Under the pieces are notes generated by a model. The model saw only the letters and a list, made by a program, of their open reading frames with translations, ran no database searches and had not been told where the DNA came from. Position numbers and translations under genes: made by a program. From Drosophila miranda (Eukaryota > Arthropoda > Insecta > Diptera > Drosophilidae): a stretch of DNA of 64,000 nucleotides. Each line of letters opens with the position of its first letter. Positions within the stretch are counted from its first letter, which is position 1. This document shows positions 36,201 through 49,650 of the stretch, piece after piece. The stretch covers positions 25,361,657 to 25,425,656 of the forward strand of contig NC_046674.1 in NCBI RefSeq assembly GCF_003369915.1, written 5' to 3'.

Positions 36201-39200
36201 CTGATGGCTGGGCGTTTGGCAGTTAAACGGCGTCCCTCCAAAGTTTTCGGGGCGTGTTCTCCTAAACATTTCTTCTATGATTTCAATGGAATTTGTGGTT
36301 TCTATGTTTGTGTATTTATAGGATTTTGGTTTTCTTTTGCTTAAAAATCATCTACATACGTACATATGTATTTTGGAGCGTGCGTTCATGCGAACGCTGT
36401 AAATATTGTATAATTTAAATGCCTGCGTTTTTCCCCGAAAAATATTTGAAATACAATTCTGTTTTTTCTTCTTTGGGATTTTCCGGGCTGCACGCCAATT
36501 TCTTGGTCAGTTTAGGTGTGGTTTCTTCTGTCAGTTGTGGTCATCCAAATATTGGACAGCATTGAAATGATTTGAACTTGCCTTTCAGCTTATTTTGAGC
36601 AAATTTCTGGGCCAGGCCCAGAGCAAGCCCGCATTACTGCGCAGAGCATTGTCAAGGACTCGGAATCTGAATATTGGATCTTTTGTTCTCTGCCGATATG
36701 TTCAATTTTTTGTAATTAATGGATGACGAGACTATATTTTAGCTTTAGACGTAACTTAATTTTCGTGAGTTGAGCTTCAAGCTGCTTTTTCTCTCCTGGA
36801 CATCCCTTGATGTTTCTGTTTTTTGGAAACCACAAGCTGAGTAAAGTCAGAAGCCCAATAGTCGGCTTAAAAGTTGAAAGAGAACTCCATGAAGCCGGTT
36901 TAAACTTGAAAGCGCTCGCCACTTGGTAGGCACTTGGTCGGATCGCGATTAGCCCGAGTATCCTGTGGAAGCATGACCTATTATTATATATCAACACTGG
37001 AGAGCCTTTGGATCCATGAAAATTACACATTTGCCAACTGCTAATTGCAAGCCATAAATTAAACCCTCACACATGCCGGGCACAGGACCTGGTCGCACTA
37101 CTGGTCGCAGTAGTCTGTGGACAGGACACGGAGCTCTAGAGCCGTGTCTCTAATCCTTTTGGCCCGGCTTACAGATAAGTTAAGTGCGGGACTGTCAAAA
37201 ACTTTAGATTGCATTAAAACGTCTGGGAGGCAGTCGGCATAGTTGTGTGTGCCCCATGTCCTGTTTAATATGCGACCTGCAACTGGGCAGGACGAGACAG
37301 ACAGAGCACGCATTGCCATAGTCAAAGCTTCAAATTATTAATTATGACAGATCTCTGGAACAGTCTCTCCCATGCACGCATGGAGAATGTCGTTGGTGAA
37401 ATTTGCATTTATATTAAAAACAAACAACAGGCCAGAACAAGGACCACGACAATCCCGTCCTAGACCAGGGATACGATGGCAACGCCAGCGTCAGCGCCAA
37501 CGCCAGCGCCAACGCCAACGAAGTCGGCGACTTGCGGCATAATCAAAGACACGTCACCAACAGCCCATGGAAGGACCAATTTGCAATCAAGCGATACGCC
37601 CCACAAACCACCTCTTTCTCCATCTCCATCTCAAACAGAGCACACTCCACTCCACTCCACTCCACTCCACCACAAAACTATTGCACTAAGCCAAAACTGA
37701 TTTCGTGGTCTGGACTTTAATTACATCTCATATATCAGAGCAGAGGATGGCTTGAAGGGTCGCAGCAGTCGGAAGGCGGTTGGATATCGCACAAAAATGA
37801 TTTCATTTTGATTGCAATGGCTCCCCCAATCACCAGGCCGGCACAGGCCGACGACAGTGGCAAGTGCACTGCTTGAGGGTTGTTTGCCCCTCTGAGTCAC
37901 ACACGAGTGTTGCAAATTGTTTGTAACTGTTTTGTCAGAGACAGCCTCTCAACATTTGGCTCAGATCTAACAATAGCAACCCCCATAAACCGAAATTATT
38001 CGGCTTTACAACATGAATCTTTCTGAAATGAAAATTTTTTGCCTCGCTCTATGTAATGGGAAAATGTTTTGCTTCCGATTTATTGAAGAGCATGACTGTC
38101 CTGTCAGTCCTGTGGTTGTTTTTAATATTTACAAGTGGCTTTTGGGCAAATTTTCATTATTGAATTATTCTGAACGATAGCAGGTGACACCATGGAAAGG
38201 ATTTGCGCTTCCTATGTTGGATGTTGTGTACCCCAAAAAACTGTAGCGAGGCGTGAATATTTTGTCCAAACAGAATTAGATTGGGGATTTGCATTTGAAT
38301 GGTTCGATGCATAGCTCAAAGTTGTCAATTAAAAGTTGATATATCTACGATGTTTAATCTCATATTTATTGAGTGAATGGATTCAACATTCCTCTAAAGA
38401 TATTTAAAACACTTAAAGTTTTTAAATATCGGAAATTTCTTTGAATTCCGGCCAACTACATAAAATACCTTTCAAGGCACGCCCTCGTTAGCATACAACT
38501 GCGAGCCTCCCATCATCTCAGCAAGCCCATTAGGGCTAAGGATCAGGGTCCTTTTGTCTATCGGCTGGAGCATTGTGTTACGCACTTCCAACAGATGCCA
38601 GGCTCTGACCTGGACTCCGGACTCTTGCTCAGAAGAAGGGGGCATTTAGCGCATCCTAACCACTGCTACAAGACATCATATTATTAAATTAAATGCAGAC
38701 ACGCGTTCCGCCGTGGTCAGAAAAATCGTATGGAGAGCTGTTTGAGAACAGATGGAACCATGATACTGACCATTAATTCCAGCATATTAAATGATCAGCC
38801 ACAGTCCACAGTCGAAGGACCAGGTACGCTTCTTCCCCAACTTGTTCGGCTAACAAGCCTGAAATTCCATTCCAGGAAAGGCAATCGATTCTAAAAGAAT
38901 GATACCAGACATATGAACGATTTTTAATTGTACCTTTTGATTGTTCGTCTGGTGTTGGGGGGTGTAGGGATCTGATTACATATACATATAGGGTACATAC
39001 CCATACACATACACGTAATGTAACATAAGGGTAATCTCTGAAATGGATTGAATAAAAGAATCAACATCTTGCGGGTATTAACTTTCTGATTGATGCGTAA
39101 TTTCATAATTCAAACTGATGGCGGAGCCGCAGATAAGAAGTCACCTGCTCGATCTCAGCTTACCTTTGTCCTGGCGATCATCGTGCCTCCTGCTGCCGTC

Positions 39201-42200
39201 TGCCGCCGTCTGCCGGCTACCTGAGCCAGCCAGGGGCACTTAGTGATTTTTTCCCATTTCTTTTGGCCGTTCTGCCGTTGCTGCTGACCAGACAAGCAGC
39301 TGCCACTTTTTCGGGCCTGGCCTTCCGAAAAAACCAAAAAAACAGAAAATTGATGACGACAGGTTGCCGGGCCAAGAACGATCGCAACATGCTGATCCGA
39401 CGGGCCCGGGATGCCAAAAGTCTGGACTGGATCTGGATCGTCTGCTGCTGATCTGACGTTAATCGACTAAATTGTAGCAGCTGAACTGCCAGTTTAGTTA
39501 AGTGGGCTGTGCCTCAACTCTCTGGGATACTTTGGGTTTGATGTATTGCTGGCCCAATGATTGATGCTCGGCTGGCGATAAAGTCCGTCTGTTCCCCTGT
39601 TTAACAGCCAGATAGCTTCTTTCAGACTAAAAACTGGTACTTTGCCGTGCCGTGCCACTAGTAAGTCCCCGCTCGTTAAACCCTTGATTAATGTAAGTTT
39701 TGCTCTATTTTAGGGTTTTATTGTCGCCCCCATGGCATAAAGCATTTTATTGCCTTCAATTTGTAGTACGAGGACGAGTACGAGTACGAGTACGAGTCTC
39801 TTCCAATTTTGTCGCCTTTGTCATCGCTTTCGTGGCCTGGGCTTCATCATCATCATCAGCCTTCCGTTTGTTTCAATTTTAGTTTGTGCTCTGCGGTCTC
39901 GGTCTCCTCTCGTAATTAGTCTCGTTTGTTGTCATAAATTTTCGGTAAATGTTGTTGAAAACTCGCATTTAATTGCACTGATTTACAGTTTTGTGTTTTT
40001 CAGCTTGGTTGTTTCGGTTTCGGCTTGGGCTGGGCTGGGTTGGGTTGGGTCTCCTCCGTCCTCTTTTCCCAGCGGGTTCTGGTTAGGTATTTTAGCACTT
40101 GGCTCCCATAATTACGTGTAAAATTAATGATGTCTTTGCTGCAGAAAGCCCTTTAAAAATTTCGGCTTTAGTTTCGATGTGTATTTGTTTTGTGTACTTC
40201 CAGCCACTCGTCCAGATCGTTAGCAAATTCTTACCCTGTCTGGAATACAGCAGGTGCCATTTGATATGTCTGTGGTCCCAAAGTTAGAACTGGCTACGTG
40301 CAGGATGCTGAGGGTTTACCACATTGTGTTTGGAAAATGTCCATCTTCAAGAGCACACACTTTAATTCTAACAAATTAACGGAAGAACTACTTAAATATT
40401 GAATGAACTTTGTTTAGATAATATAATAAACTATTTATATAATTTTTTTGCAGCCAATTTGGCTTTTTGTTCCTATTGTTGGCCGTCAGATGAACGGTGA
40501 AAACTAACAAATCAGGTCAACGTTTCAGGGGCTATCCTGTTGTAGCCAGGGATCGTCTGTGTATATTGGGTATACTATGTTCCAGGGCTAGGATATTTAC
40601 AATACTTCTGTAGATCTGTGCATTGGATTGGATATACTTCCTTAAGCATTGACCATTTGAAGGAGAATCGTTGCCTGTTGTAGGTTTTATTATGCGTCTC
40701 TAGAGGAGGAGAACGTACATATCTCTATATTGGTTTCATTGTGGATTTGTATCTTCTTTGTACCTTCTTGCATGTGGCCAGGGACATTTATTTAGATGAC
40801 TGGAGAAGTAAAGCTTTTACTTTTACAATGTAAAATTTTTCCATTTTTGAACAGTTGGGAGTTTCTTAGTACACTTTTTCCACTGTATCCTAATGAACTT
40901 TTCTCATTATTACTACTGCCTTAGATTATTTTCAATTGGTTTCTTTAAATTCGAATTGCATTCATTTTCTCATTTATTCGGTTCACAAATACTATTTAAT
41001 CAGATGATGACTTTATCAGAGATCTCCAAAGAAGAGAAGACCAAAATAAATTTCGACTTCTCACCCGCCTGGATTCATTGGGCCAATTCGGCTTCTCATC
41101 AGCCCCCCACCGGGGCCTGGAGAATAATTGAAACTCATCAAGTTTTATTTGGTTGTACGGAGGTGGCGGCTTAGCCATCATTAATGCCCTTATCACGTAC
41201 TTCACTGCGACAGAAGCATCCGCATACATCCCCTCAAAAATCCCCCAATTACACTTCCAATCCATACGAATCCATCGAACAGTTCCCGGCAACACCTTAC
41301 CCCAAGGATTTGTCTTAAAACTGCCACCCTTAATTACTTGTAAGCGTCTCGAACCACCCCAAGACTCCATCCCCTCCCCCCACCCGATCACCAGAGAAAG
41401 TTCATTCTGTTTGACTTCGCAATTTGGGAGGCCAGGACAGCGACTCGCCTCGACTGGCCGTCATGCGGGACGCCCCAGTGAGCTGACCATTGATTAAATT
41501 GATGATGTTTGATGACTTCGGAAGCCGATTTCATAGTAGATTTCTTTCGGGGAACGGGAACGGGAATGGGCACGGGAGACCACATATGTTGGGCCACCCC
41601 CCGCTCATTACACTGCATTGGACATGCATCAAGATGCCTTGAAGTCAGAGCGGATCTTTGGCAGAGATGTGTGTGTGTGCCTGACCGGGTCACTTCGGCC
41701 GTCTTAGGCGGAACTCTTTTGAGCCTGAACTGCCTGCTGACCTTAATTAATCTTCTGAGCCACATTCCTCAGAGTGCAAGTTGCAAGTTGCAAGTTGCAA
41801 GCTGGGACTGCAGCCAATGTTGATTTATGTGAGGCGGAGCAGGAGAAGCGTGATTGGGCGTTTTTTATGGCCGTCCAGGAAATGAGTTGCATCAAGTAAG
41901 TGCGCCGCTTCTGAGATGTGAAGATAGCCAAAGGTACGAGCAGTACTCGTACCAAAATAGAAAATCCAATCCAATCGCCTAGTGAACTTCCGCCTGTCAG
42001 AGCGGGCGATGTATCGAAAATGGTAATGCAAAAAATCACTCCCCTCCATGGGAAGTCCATCGCCGACTTTGACTTCGACTCGAGCTCCTCCACTCCAGCT
42101 GCAGATTGTGACAAATGCCTCTGGGGTGCAATATATTTTCCAGACCATGTGTGTAATGAAAGTGTGTCTGAAATGTGTTCTATTGCTTTTACTCTCTGCC

Positions 42201-45200
42201 ACGTTTTCCCCTTTGGCCAGCACAGAAAAAGGCTGTAGAAAGTTCAAATAGAATTTAATCCCAAGCGAATGTTTGAATCATGTTCCCCTTATGCTTGTCA
42301 CCGTCACCTACCACCTACCACCTACCAATTCCATTGCACAAAAACGAAAACCTCACGCAAAAAGCAAACAGGACGGCACCAAATCACACCCTTTTTGGGG
42401 CCAAGGCAAGAGGAGCTTTTATTGAAAGTTAATTTGTATTTTTTGTACGTCTGCTGAGGGCTGTTAGCCCTCGTCCAAGGGCGACAGTTCACGGCTATGA
42501 TATTCGCTGAAACTCTTCTGGAACGTAGTGGTGCATAAAATTGGTTGGACAAAAATACATTTTGAGGATTTCATAACTTCCCCAAACTCTTCTACGTCTA
42601 CGAATTCCATTCTATATTCCATATAGAAAGAGAGATCACAGAGGCCAGCCACTTCCACTTTCTTGGCCTTCAGTTGAGCTCAACTCAATCCGAACGAAGC
42701 TGAAATACATACGAAGAGAAACTATCACAAAAAGGGCCGGAAATCAAAGTGTGAAAGCGTCAGGCAGGAAGTTGCTTTGATTATAAGTTTATAAGAGATG
42801 TGGATGGTGGTCGGGTGGAGGGATCTAAAAGGTTCAACGAGTATCTCACAACTGACAAATATAAAAGTTTACCAGTGCATTTCAGCTGCAGACACAGACA
42901 CAGATACAGACACAGACTGGCGCAGCGCCACCGCCCCTGATTGAATGTTAAACATTTAATTTAAACTTGCCCGCAGGCCCCACAGCTCCCCAGACCATGC
43001 CCAAGCCAACCCAAACCAGAGACGGCTGGAGTACGGATTTGAGATGTAATTTATGCACGCACATCAATTCAAATGCATCTAATTTGGTAAACGGAGCCAG
43101 GAAGAGGACGGGAGGCATGCACCACGAAGGAGGCAAAGGAGACGCCGTCTCAGTCTCAGTCTCAGTCACAGTCACACCTGCCTGGTCCTCGGCAGACAAT
43201 CGGCTTAAAATAGTTTTCATTTGTTTTCAGCGACGAGTGGAACATGTGACATTGGCACCGCCACCGCCACCGCCACCGCCACTAAGTAGCGTCGAGTATG
43301 CATCGTCTGCGTCGTCAGCATCTGTTTAGGGAGATGTCCGTCTCGCATGGCCTGTCATACATGCTCGTACATGCAGCTCATTTAGTTGACATTTATTAAG
43401 GTCATCTATCGCGCAATGTTTGGAGTTAATTAGATTCATGCTGACAGATAAAAATGTACATATGCATATACGGAAGCATTTCTTTGTCCTTTCTTCACAA
43501 TACTAGAAGTACGAGTATACGACCCCACAAATAAATCATATAAGTATGTATATTCTCATAGCAATCCTTATAGTTGGCACACGTTCAACATCCGTTCAAA
43601 GGCTTGCCTTCCGTTAATGTTTTCTCAAATACTTCTGATATTTTTCGATTATTTTTGGTGCGCTCAACGAAAATATTTTAATCACTTAAGATATGAGAAT
43701 TCAATCGATTCTCTGGGCAATTAACTTTAATCTGTTAATTCAACAATCGTTTAACTTCCAACGTGCTTAAGAGATGACACTCCGGCTCCATTCTGCCTCT
43801 GTCCTTTGGCATTCTTCTCTTTTATGCTGTGAAAGAATGCAAACGAACTATCCAGAATCACAGCTATTTCCAAAGTAAATACACAAACCTTTCGTTCGAG
43901 CTGCAGAGAAGGGAGGGCGAGAAGTAGAAGTTTTGTTTATAAAACACTCGAAACGAGAAAAAAATGTCTTTAACTTTAACTTTTTTTGGGGCATATTGAC
44001 GCAAGGATTTTCCTTTTCAAAAAATGGGTAGAATAGATGGGGAACCGAAATATGGTCAAGTGAAGAGGTCAAGCGAGCGGCCGAGTGAATGTCTGTTTCC
44101 CCTTTTTGCAAATGTCATATAAAGTGCGTTTGCGTCTTGCGAAAAAATGTCGGCACTTTGAATGGCATGGCCTCCTCCCAACCCGAATTCACTCCTTTCA
44201 GGCTCTCCTGCGGGCAGCTAGGGGGGTAGCATCCATTTCTTCCATCCAGCTCTGGCATGGATAGTGGTCGATGGTCGATGGTCGGTGGTCGTTGGACGCT
44301 GGTCGTTCCACTGGGGTCTTCACCACTGCCGTCTTTTACGAAATTTCCATTTAATATGTTTGCGCAAAGTATTAAAAGGCAAACGACGATTGAGTATCGA
44401 AAAGTAGTAAAGCAAAGCGAGTAGCGAGGAACGGGAAACGGGAAACGGGGAACCAGAATGGGCCACGAGATGGGGTGGCCACTCCCAGTGAGAGACCCAT
44501 AAGGATGCAGATGCAGTGCATGAGTATGCCGAACCCCCAGTGGCAGACTCCGAGCCCGCCGGGTCCACCAAGACCGCCAAGTCCGCCCTGGGCCCACTGC
44601 TGACTGCTGAGTGATTGCCATGATAAGTGGCCCATTATGATGCCAGTTTGCACAGTGAGATTGCTCTGCGCTCCATTGGAGTTCGCCCTCGCCATCGCCA
44701 TCGCCATCGCCGTCGCCCTCCAATTCGCTTTTAATGCATATCAGAGTGGGCAAACTTCTGGCCGAAAAGTGCGTCATTGTCCGTTGTCTACAAATCCCTG
44801 CTTCCCAATTCTGCTCTGTTCTTTCCTTTCCGCAACGTCTGTTGACAAAAGACATTTAATTTTCCCTTAGTGTGTTTTTGCCTCGCACGTCTCTGCTCGA
44901 AGTAAAGTATCTGTGCAATAAAGTTAGTCGTTGCCGTGGATTCTTTTCTGAGCGATGTTTCTATGCTCGATTTTTTGTTCGTCCAGCGTCGGGCGAAAAC
45001 TTTGATAAGTGAAATTTATTGTGGCCGGTTGGCTGTGTCGTCTTTTACGGCACCAGAATCACAGACAGAGGAACGTCCAACTGATGGCTGCTCTGCTCTG
45101 CTCTAAATTTTGTATGGAATTCGCATAGCGACAAGAAACTGCTGTTTTATTCTTTATTATTATTTAAGCAAATTAATAAGGCTTTACTCCATTTTTTTTT

Positions 45201-47206
45201 AATGATCCCCACATGATCCTAATCGAGACTTGAAATCTCAAAAGCCGAAGCAAGTCGAACTTTTTTTATAGGCTTGCGCTGGAGTCAAATCCCCGGGAGG
45301 ACCGCCCCAAACTCCAACCCAAACTCAAACTCATTAATTTACGTAAAATCCACTTAAACTGTATGCCGTACGCAATAAATTCCACTACTTTGCGCCTCAT
45401 CAAATAAAATGAATGTAGAAATTTACCACGCAGCAAAGTCAGACAATAGAATAGATAGAAATCTACATGAAGTAGACGGCGCGACGAGTCGACACTGAAT
45501 TTCAGAACATGTGGTGTTATGATGAGGTTGGAGACCACCAAAGGCAAACCAAACCAACCACCACCCAGTAGCCACCCAGTAGCCACCCACCACCCACCAC
45601 CGCCACCCACCGGGACGAAGATGAAGCCACCCCAAATCCTGGGACTTGGCCAGACAAAAGGGTGGGCCGCTCGTAACAGTGCATTGATATGCCCCGTACG
45701 GCGTAAGCAAAGCGATTTTTTCAGCCTGATTTTGTGGGGGAATTCCCTTAAAGCCCGATGCTGGCGTATTGCCGTACTGCCGTACTGGCGTACTGGAGTA
45801 CGTGCCGTCAGATCCCCCTCATGCCAATGCATTGGCATAATTTCAGGCAATTGTCAAACAAAACGAGGGGTGGCAGGCGGATAAATTAGATTTTTTTTCT
45901 TGCGCAATTGCATAAAGCCCGACAAGCGGATGGCCCCAGCTCCATGCCCATCCGGACCATTGTAATCCTCAAAGGACCCACTCGTAAATATTCATTGCAT
46001 ACGGCCGGGCGTTTGAGCTTAAAGTTCTATCACTCACCTCGATTCTTATTCCAGCTCCCCCACCGTACGCTATGCTTTTTTCAAGGTCTTTGCCAAATTT
46101 TGGGGCGGCAGGAATTACATTTTCGCCACCCACCCAATGTCCTTGCCGTGCGTCCCCCAACGAATTGGGGGTTGGCCTTATCCTCCAAGGGTGTTGAACT
46201 ATAAATTGAACCTTTTGTTGCAGTTTGCGCCTGCTCGCCCAGAGTCAGAAGGGGTCCGACAACCCTCGCTTTGAGCTGTCTTTAATAAATGTTTGGATGT
46301 TTCGTTGGGAGATTAAGTGGATTCTGTTTATGGCATGAGTAATGATGGATGCATAATGCCCACGTATGTGGCAGGTGTGGGATGAGATCAGGTGGAATGG
46401 GCTGTGGTTGAAGTCCCCAAATAAAAGTACAGGGTGAACGACACCAAAAATCTGCAATTTAATTCTACTAGTATCTTGGCCAAAGTATCAAGAATCTATC
46501 AAAGAGCGACTACATATTTAAGCTCCACAAAAGATGCAAAACGATCCATTTAGCTAGTTTTAGCATTGCTAATACAGTGGAGAGATGTGTATCCAGTCCA
46601 GCATAAGTCCATCTATCTGAATAAAAAGTGAAGGGCATGCCGGCGATAATTAAAGAAAAACTTATATGAATGCTAAACATGATGACTAATGCATTCAATA
46701 TAATTATCGATTCTAGTGTGTGATCTTATGAATCCGTAATAACACCTACGTAAAATCCGCATTTGATACTGGAGCAGACCGCGAATCTATCTCAATATTG
46801 CTTGGACTTGTCATAAGTGATAGGGAAACATAGAGAAAAACGGAGGGATCGCAACCGCTAGTTGCATCTCGTATATCCTATATCCTATATTCAGTAATGA
46901 CCTAGTTGATTCGATTTTCCTTTTTTAATATGTACTTTTGTATGAGTAAAATCTATTTCTAAACTCCTTGAGTATCGGGTATATAGATCATTTAACCTAT
47001 GAACATATGACGAACGTTTATCATACGTGCTGTGATCTCGAAATTTGGCTTGTCACGAGACTATAAACAAGTGAAATTTGTGCATACATATGTGTCGTGT
47101 TTCGATAAAGACAGTTTTGGTGTAAAGCTTATTAAATAGCTTCGATATTTCACATTTAACTTTAGGATTACTTTTATGTGACAGAAATGAAAATAAATAC
47201 TTCTTT
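33261..47206. other. 14-kb stretch without a recognised gene
   Basis: I see no exon that can be supported on either strand. Many overlapping open frames (34.2-36.1, 41.0-42.2, 43.0-46.2 kb) occur in moderately GC-rich DNA, but none shows domains, signal peptides or splice structure. Simple repeats include GGCTGA-type (about 34.90-34.94 kb), GGGTCT (about 35.73 kb), CCACT (about 37.65 kb), GAGTAC (39766-39797), AAGTTGC (about 41.78 kb), CCGCCA (about 43.26 kb) and CGCCAT (about 44.70 kb). It may hold enhancers or non-coding RNAs. Confidence 0.5.
39766..39797. repeat. GAGTAC hexanucleotide repeat
   Basis: About five copies of GAGTAC/GAGGAC. It gives a chance VRVRVR or TSTSTS reading and is not coding. 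Confidence 0.75.
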
Positions 47207-48379
47207 TTAAAGTTTTACATTCTTTAATTCAATCATTTTTACAAATTCTGATTCTCGAGCCCCCAATTTTCCGAGTCCCATTCCTGTGGTGCTCCGAAGA
47301 TCCGAACATTTTGAGTGAAATAGTACAAATGATATGCTAGGGGCATGCTCATTAAATGAAAGCATATCGACCTCAATGAGACAGGTAAGTTCATCTGTTA
47401 ATTTGAAAATGTTATCCACTAAATAAATAAAGAACCAATTTTTGCAACTTGCATCAGTAACCGGGTAGTAGGAACGCTCCAGAAAGTATCTGTGGAGCTC
47501 AATGGAGCTGTTCATCTGGCCACCCAAGTGTATGTTCGTCTCGAAGGGCAGGAATCGATGTCGATGCCACTCGTCTCGGCTGTCGCCGGCTACGACATTG
47601 ACATTGCTCAGGCAACGACCCAGTTCTTCGGCTGCCTCGCCGCCTCTATTCTGGGAGCTGCACAGGTTTTCATCGGTTAATGCCTCGAGCACGAATCGCT
47701 TAAGACTGGCAGCACTTAGCACAATTCCAGAGCCATCGAACATGTATACCTAAACAGATAGAGGCTAAGAGTGGATGATCATGGGTTAGTACTCACTCAC
47801 CAGACCCTCTCGACTGCTTCTCAACTTGCAGCCAAAGTAGATGAGCTCCTCGGGACTGTAGGACTGCAGCATATGACGAAGGTTCTCCACGAACACAAAA
47901 CTTGAAGAATAAACTTAGGTGATTATGTTTCCGAAGCTGGCTGCCACTCCCACTGGTTCCTACTTATCATCGTTGGCATAGAGGAACCAGTCTCCTTGGT
48001 GGAAATGCTTCTTGTAGGTGTACTTCAGATGCGCCCGTATCCGCTGCCATTTATCCCAAATATTCTGAAACACGGCCGGCTCCAGAGCCACATGCACATT
48101 GTCACTGACGAACAGATAGTGATCGCAGTGCCTGGCCCAGGTCTTTTGGATGTGGATGGCGGCATGCTCGTGGCGGTACTCGAAAGTGACAATTACACAG
48201 ACGATACGCGGACGGGGTGGCGGTGTCGCCAAAATATCCGAGGTGGAGGTGGTTGCATCCCTCTGATACAGCAGAAAGAGCAGAAAAAATATGACTCCAA
48301 GAAGCAGCGAGCTATTCAAAACGGCACAATTGTTCTTGCCCCCAAGGAACAGCCGCCGTGTACTGAAATGTCGCACCAT
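47207..48379 (-). CDS. C1GalT-like beta-1,3-galactosyltransferase homologue, copy 1, catalytic motifs decayed
   Basis: Four coding pieces on the minus strand: 48379-47964, 47900-47801, 47749-47449 and 47394-47207, giving 334 aa. The last intron (54 bp, GTTGC/ACAG) is a multiple of three and also reads open; I splice it because the joined frame then aligns with the family's conserved TD..L.C....SF end. It is a type II membrane protein with an anchor at about 22-38, so a Golgi location is expected. Family blocks: WFLYANDDNFVFVENLR (about 131-147), IYFG (159-162), GIVLSAASLKRFV (180-192), ELGRCL and GDSRDE (227-232). Core 1 galactosyltransferases add Gal to GalNAc-Ser/Thr. Here the usual DDD metal site is NDD and the EDVE-type acidic motif is AAEE, so activity is doubtful. 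It lies in tandem with the 49.7-52.1 kb copy. Confidence 0.8.
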
Positions 48380-49650
48380 TTTCAACTGAATGTGGGTGGG
48401 GTGGCTCGGCTGTGGTCCGGGTGTTCCATTTGCAATTTAATTATATTAAGTGGTGTCTTCGGTACGAGATATTGCCGAGAAATTGCCGTTTTCAATTAGA
48501 ATTATTAACTCATCAGAAACGGAAGTCACCTGAAGCCATCGTTGTCTGGCAAGACAGTGTCTATTTACGTTTTCTTTGAAAGTTCAAATTGAGGACGGGT
48601 AAGTGCAGCAAATATAGCAAAAAGCAAATGCCATTCAACGGCATTCCAGGATTCATAGATAAGGGTAAATTCAAAGGTCTTGGTCATCTAATACAAATGC
48701 TGCTGAGAAATTTGAGTTTTAAATTGTGCTATACACATACTCGTATGTACATACTCGTACATACATATGTAGGTCCAAAGGTAATCTTTCCCCTCAGCAC
48801 ATACTCGTACATATGTATGTATGTATGTATCGCAAAAATCGTATAAATATGTGTGAAAACGCTTTGAATCCATTTAAACACGTTATCAGATTTGCATAAA
48901 ACACATATCGCATCTATTTTTGTCTTACCCAACCAAATTATCACAAATAACTGTCACATAAATACACATGTATGTATGTGTATATACCGGCAGGGAAAGA
49001 ATTCATGGCTCCATCGATTGTTGTCAAAACAAAAGACTCGAAAATATGTAGGTATAGCCGTATTATGAGAACTAGGGAAACAACAACTTATGGAAAAACT
49101 ATGTACGGGCATTATTTTGGGTATCAGTGTCTCACTTTACGTGCTCAAGTTACCGGATTATGGAGTTGTCTCGTCTCCACCCGTCTCACAGGTGACGGTG
49201 AAGGCGATGCAACAAAAGATGCCTACACATGGGTAAGGTTGACCGAGTCCTAATGGGACAGGAAACTGGAAAATGTGCAAAATTGCATTTTTTTTCTTTC
49301 TTTGGATACTCTGTTATATCAAACGTGATGCAACAATGAAGCTAAGCCGAGAAAAAAAAATAAAAATAAAAACGGAAGTCCTTTTCAAAGCAAAACAGGC
49401 CAGCGGCAGGCAAAACGGCAATTTGAGAGTTCGAACTCCAGGCCCAAGCGACAGATTCATTGATAAACACGTCTGTCCCTGTCCCCGTCCCCGTCCCCGT
49501 CCCTGTCCCTCGACGTATGTGTATGAAGCCATAATGTGAGAAATGTGAAAACTTACATGCCATACACTCTGTGTCTGTGGCTGGATTTGTATCTGTATCT
49601 GTGTAATTGAACCATTAGACCTTAGGAGTCCAGCTGCCAAAGACGCGCTT
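48380..49650. other. Intergenic stretch between the two C1GalT-like genes
   Basis: It contains the 5' flank of copy 1 (no TATA box seen), CATA/TATG repeats at 48.73-48.84 kb, a CCCGTC repeat at about 49.48 kb, and the 3' flank of copy 2. No exon is supported. Confidence 0.5.

Noticed and set aside
37098-37325. 75-codon minus-strand frame with fairly balanced composition
   Set aside because: It looked somewhat protein-like, but there are no splice signals, no family match and no neighbouring exons; cannot be supported.
44115-44855. 246-codon minus-strand frame
   Set aside because: Overlaps other open frames on both strands, is driven by GC-rich repeats (CGCCAT, GGTCGATGGTCG), and has no domain or signal.
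49425-49445. GAGTTCGAACTCC resembling a tRNA T-arm
   Set aside because: No matching acceptor stem, A box or anticodon arm upstream; it is a short palindrome only.
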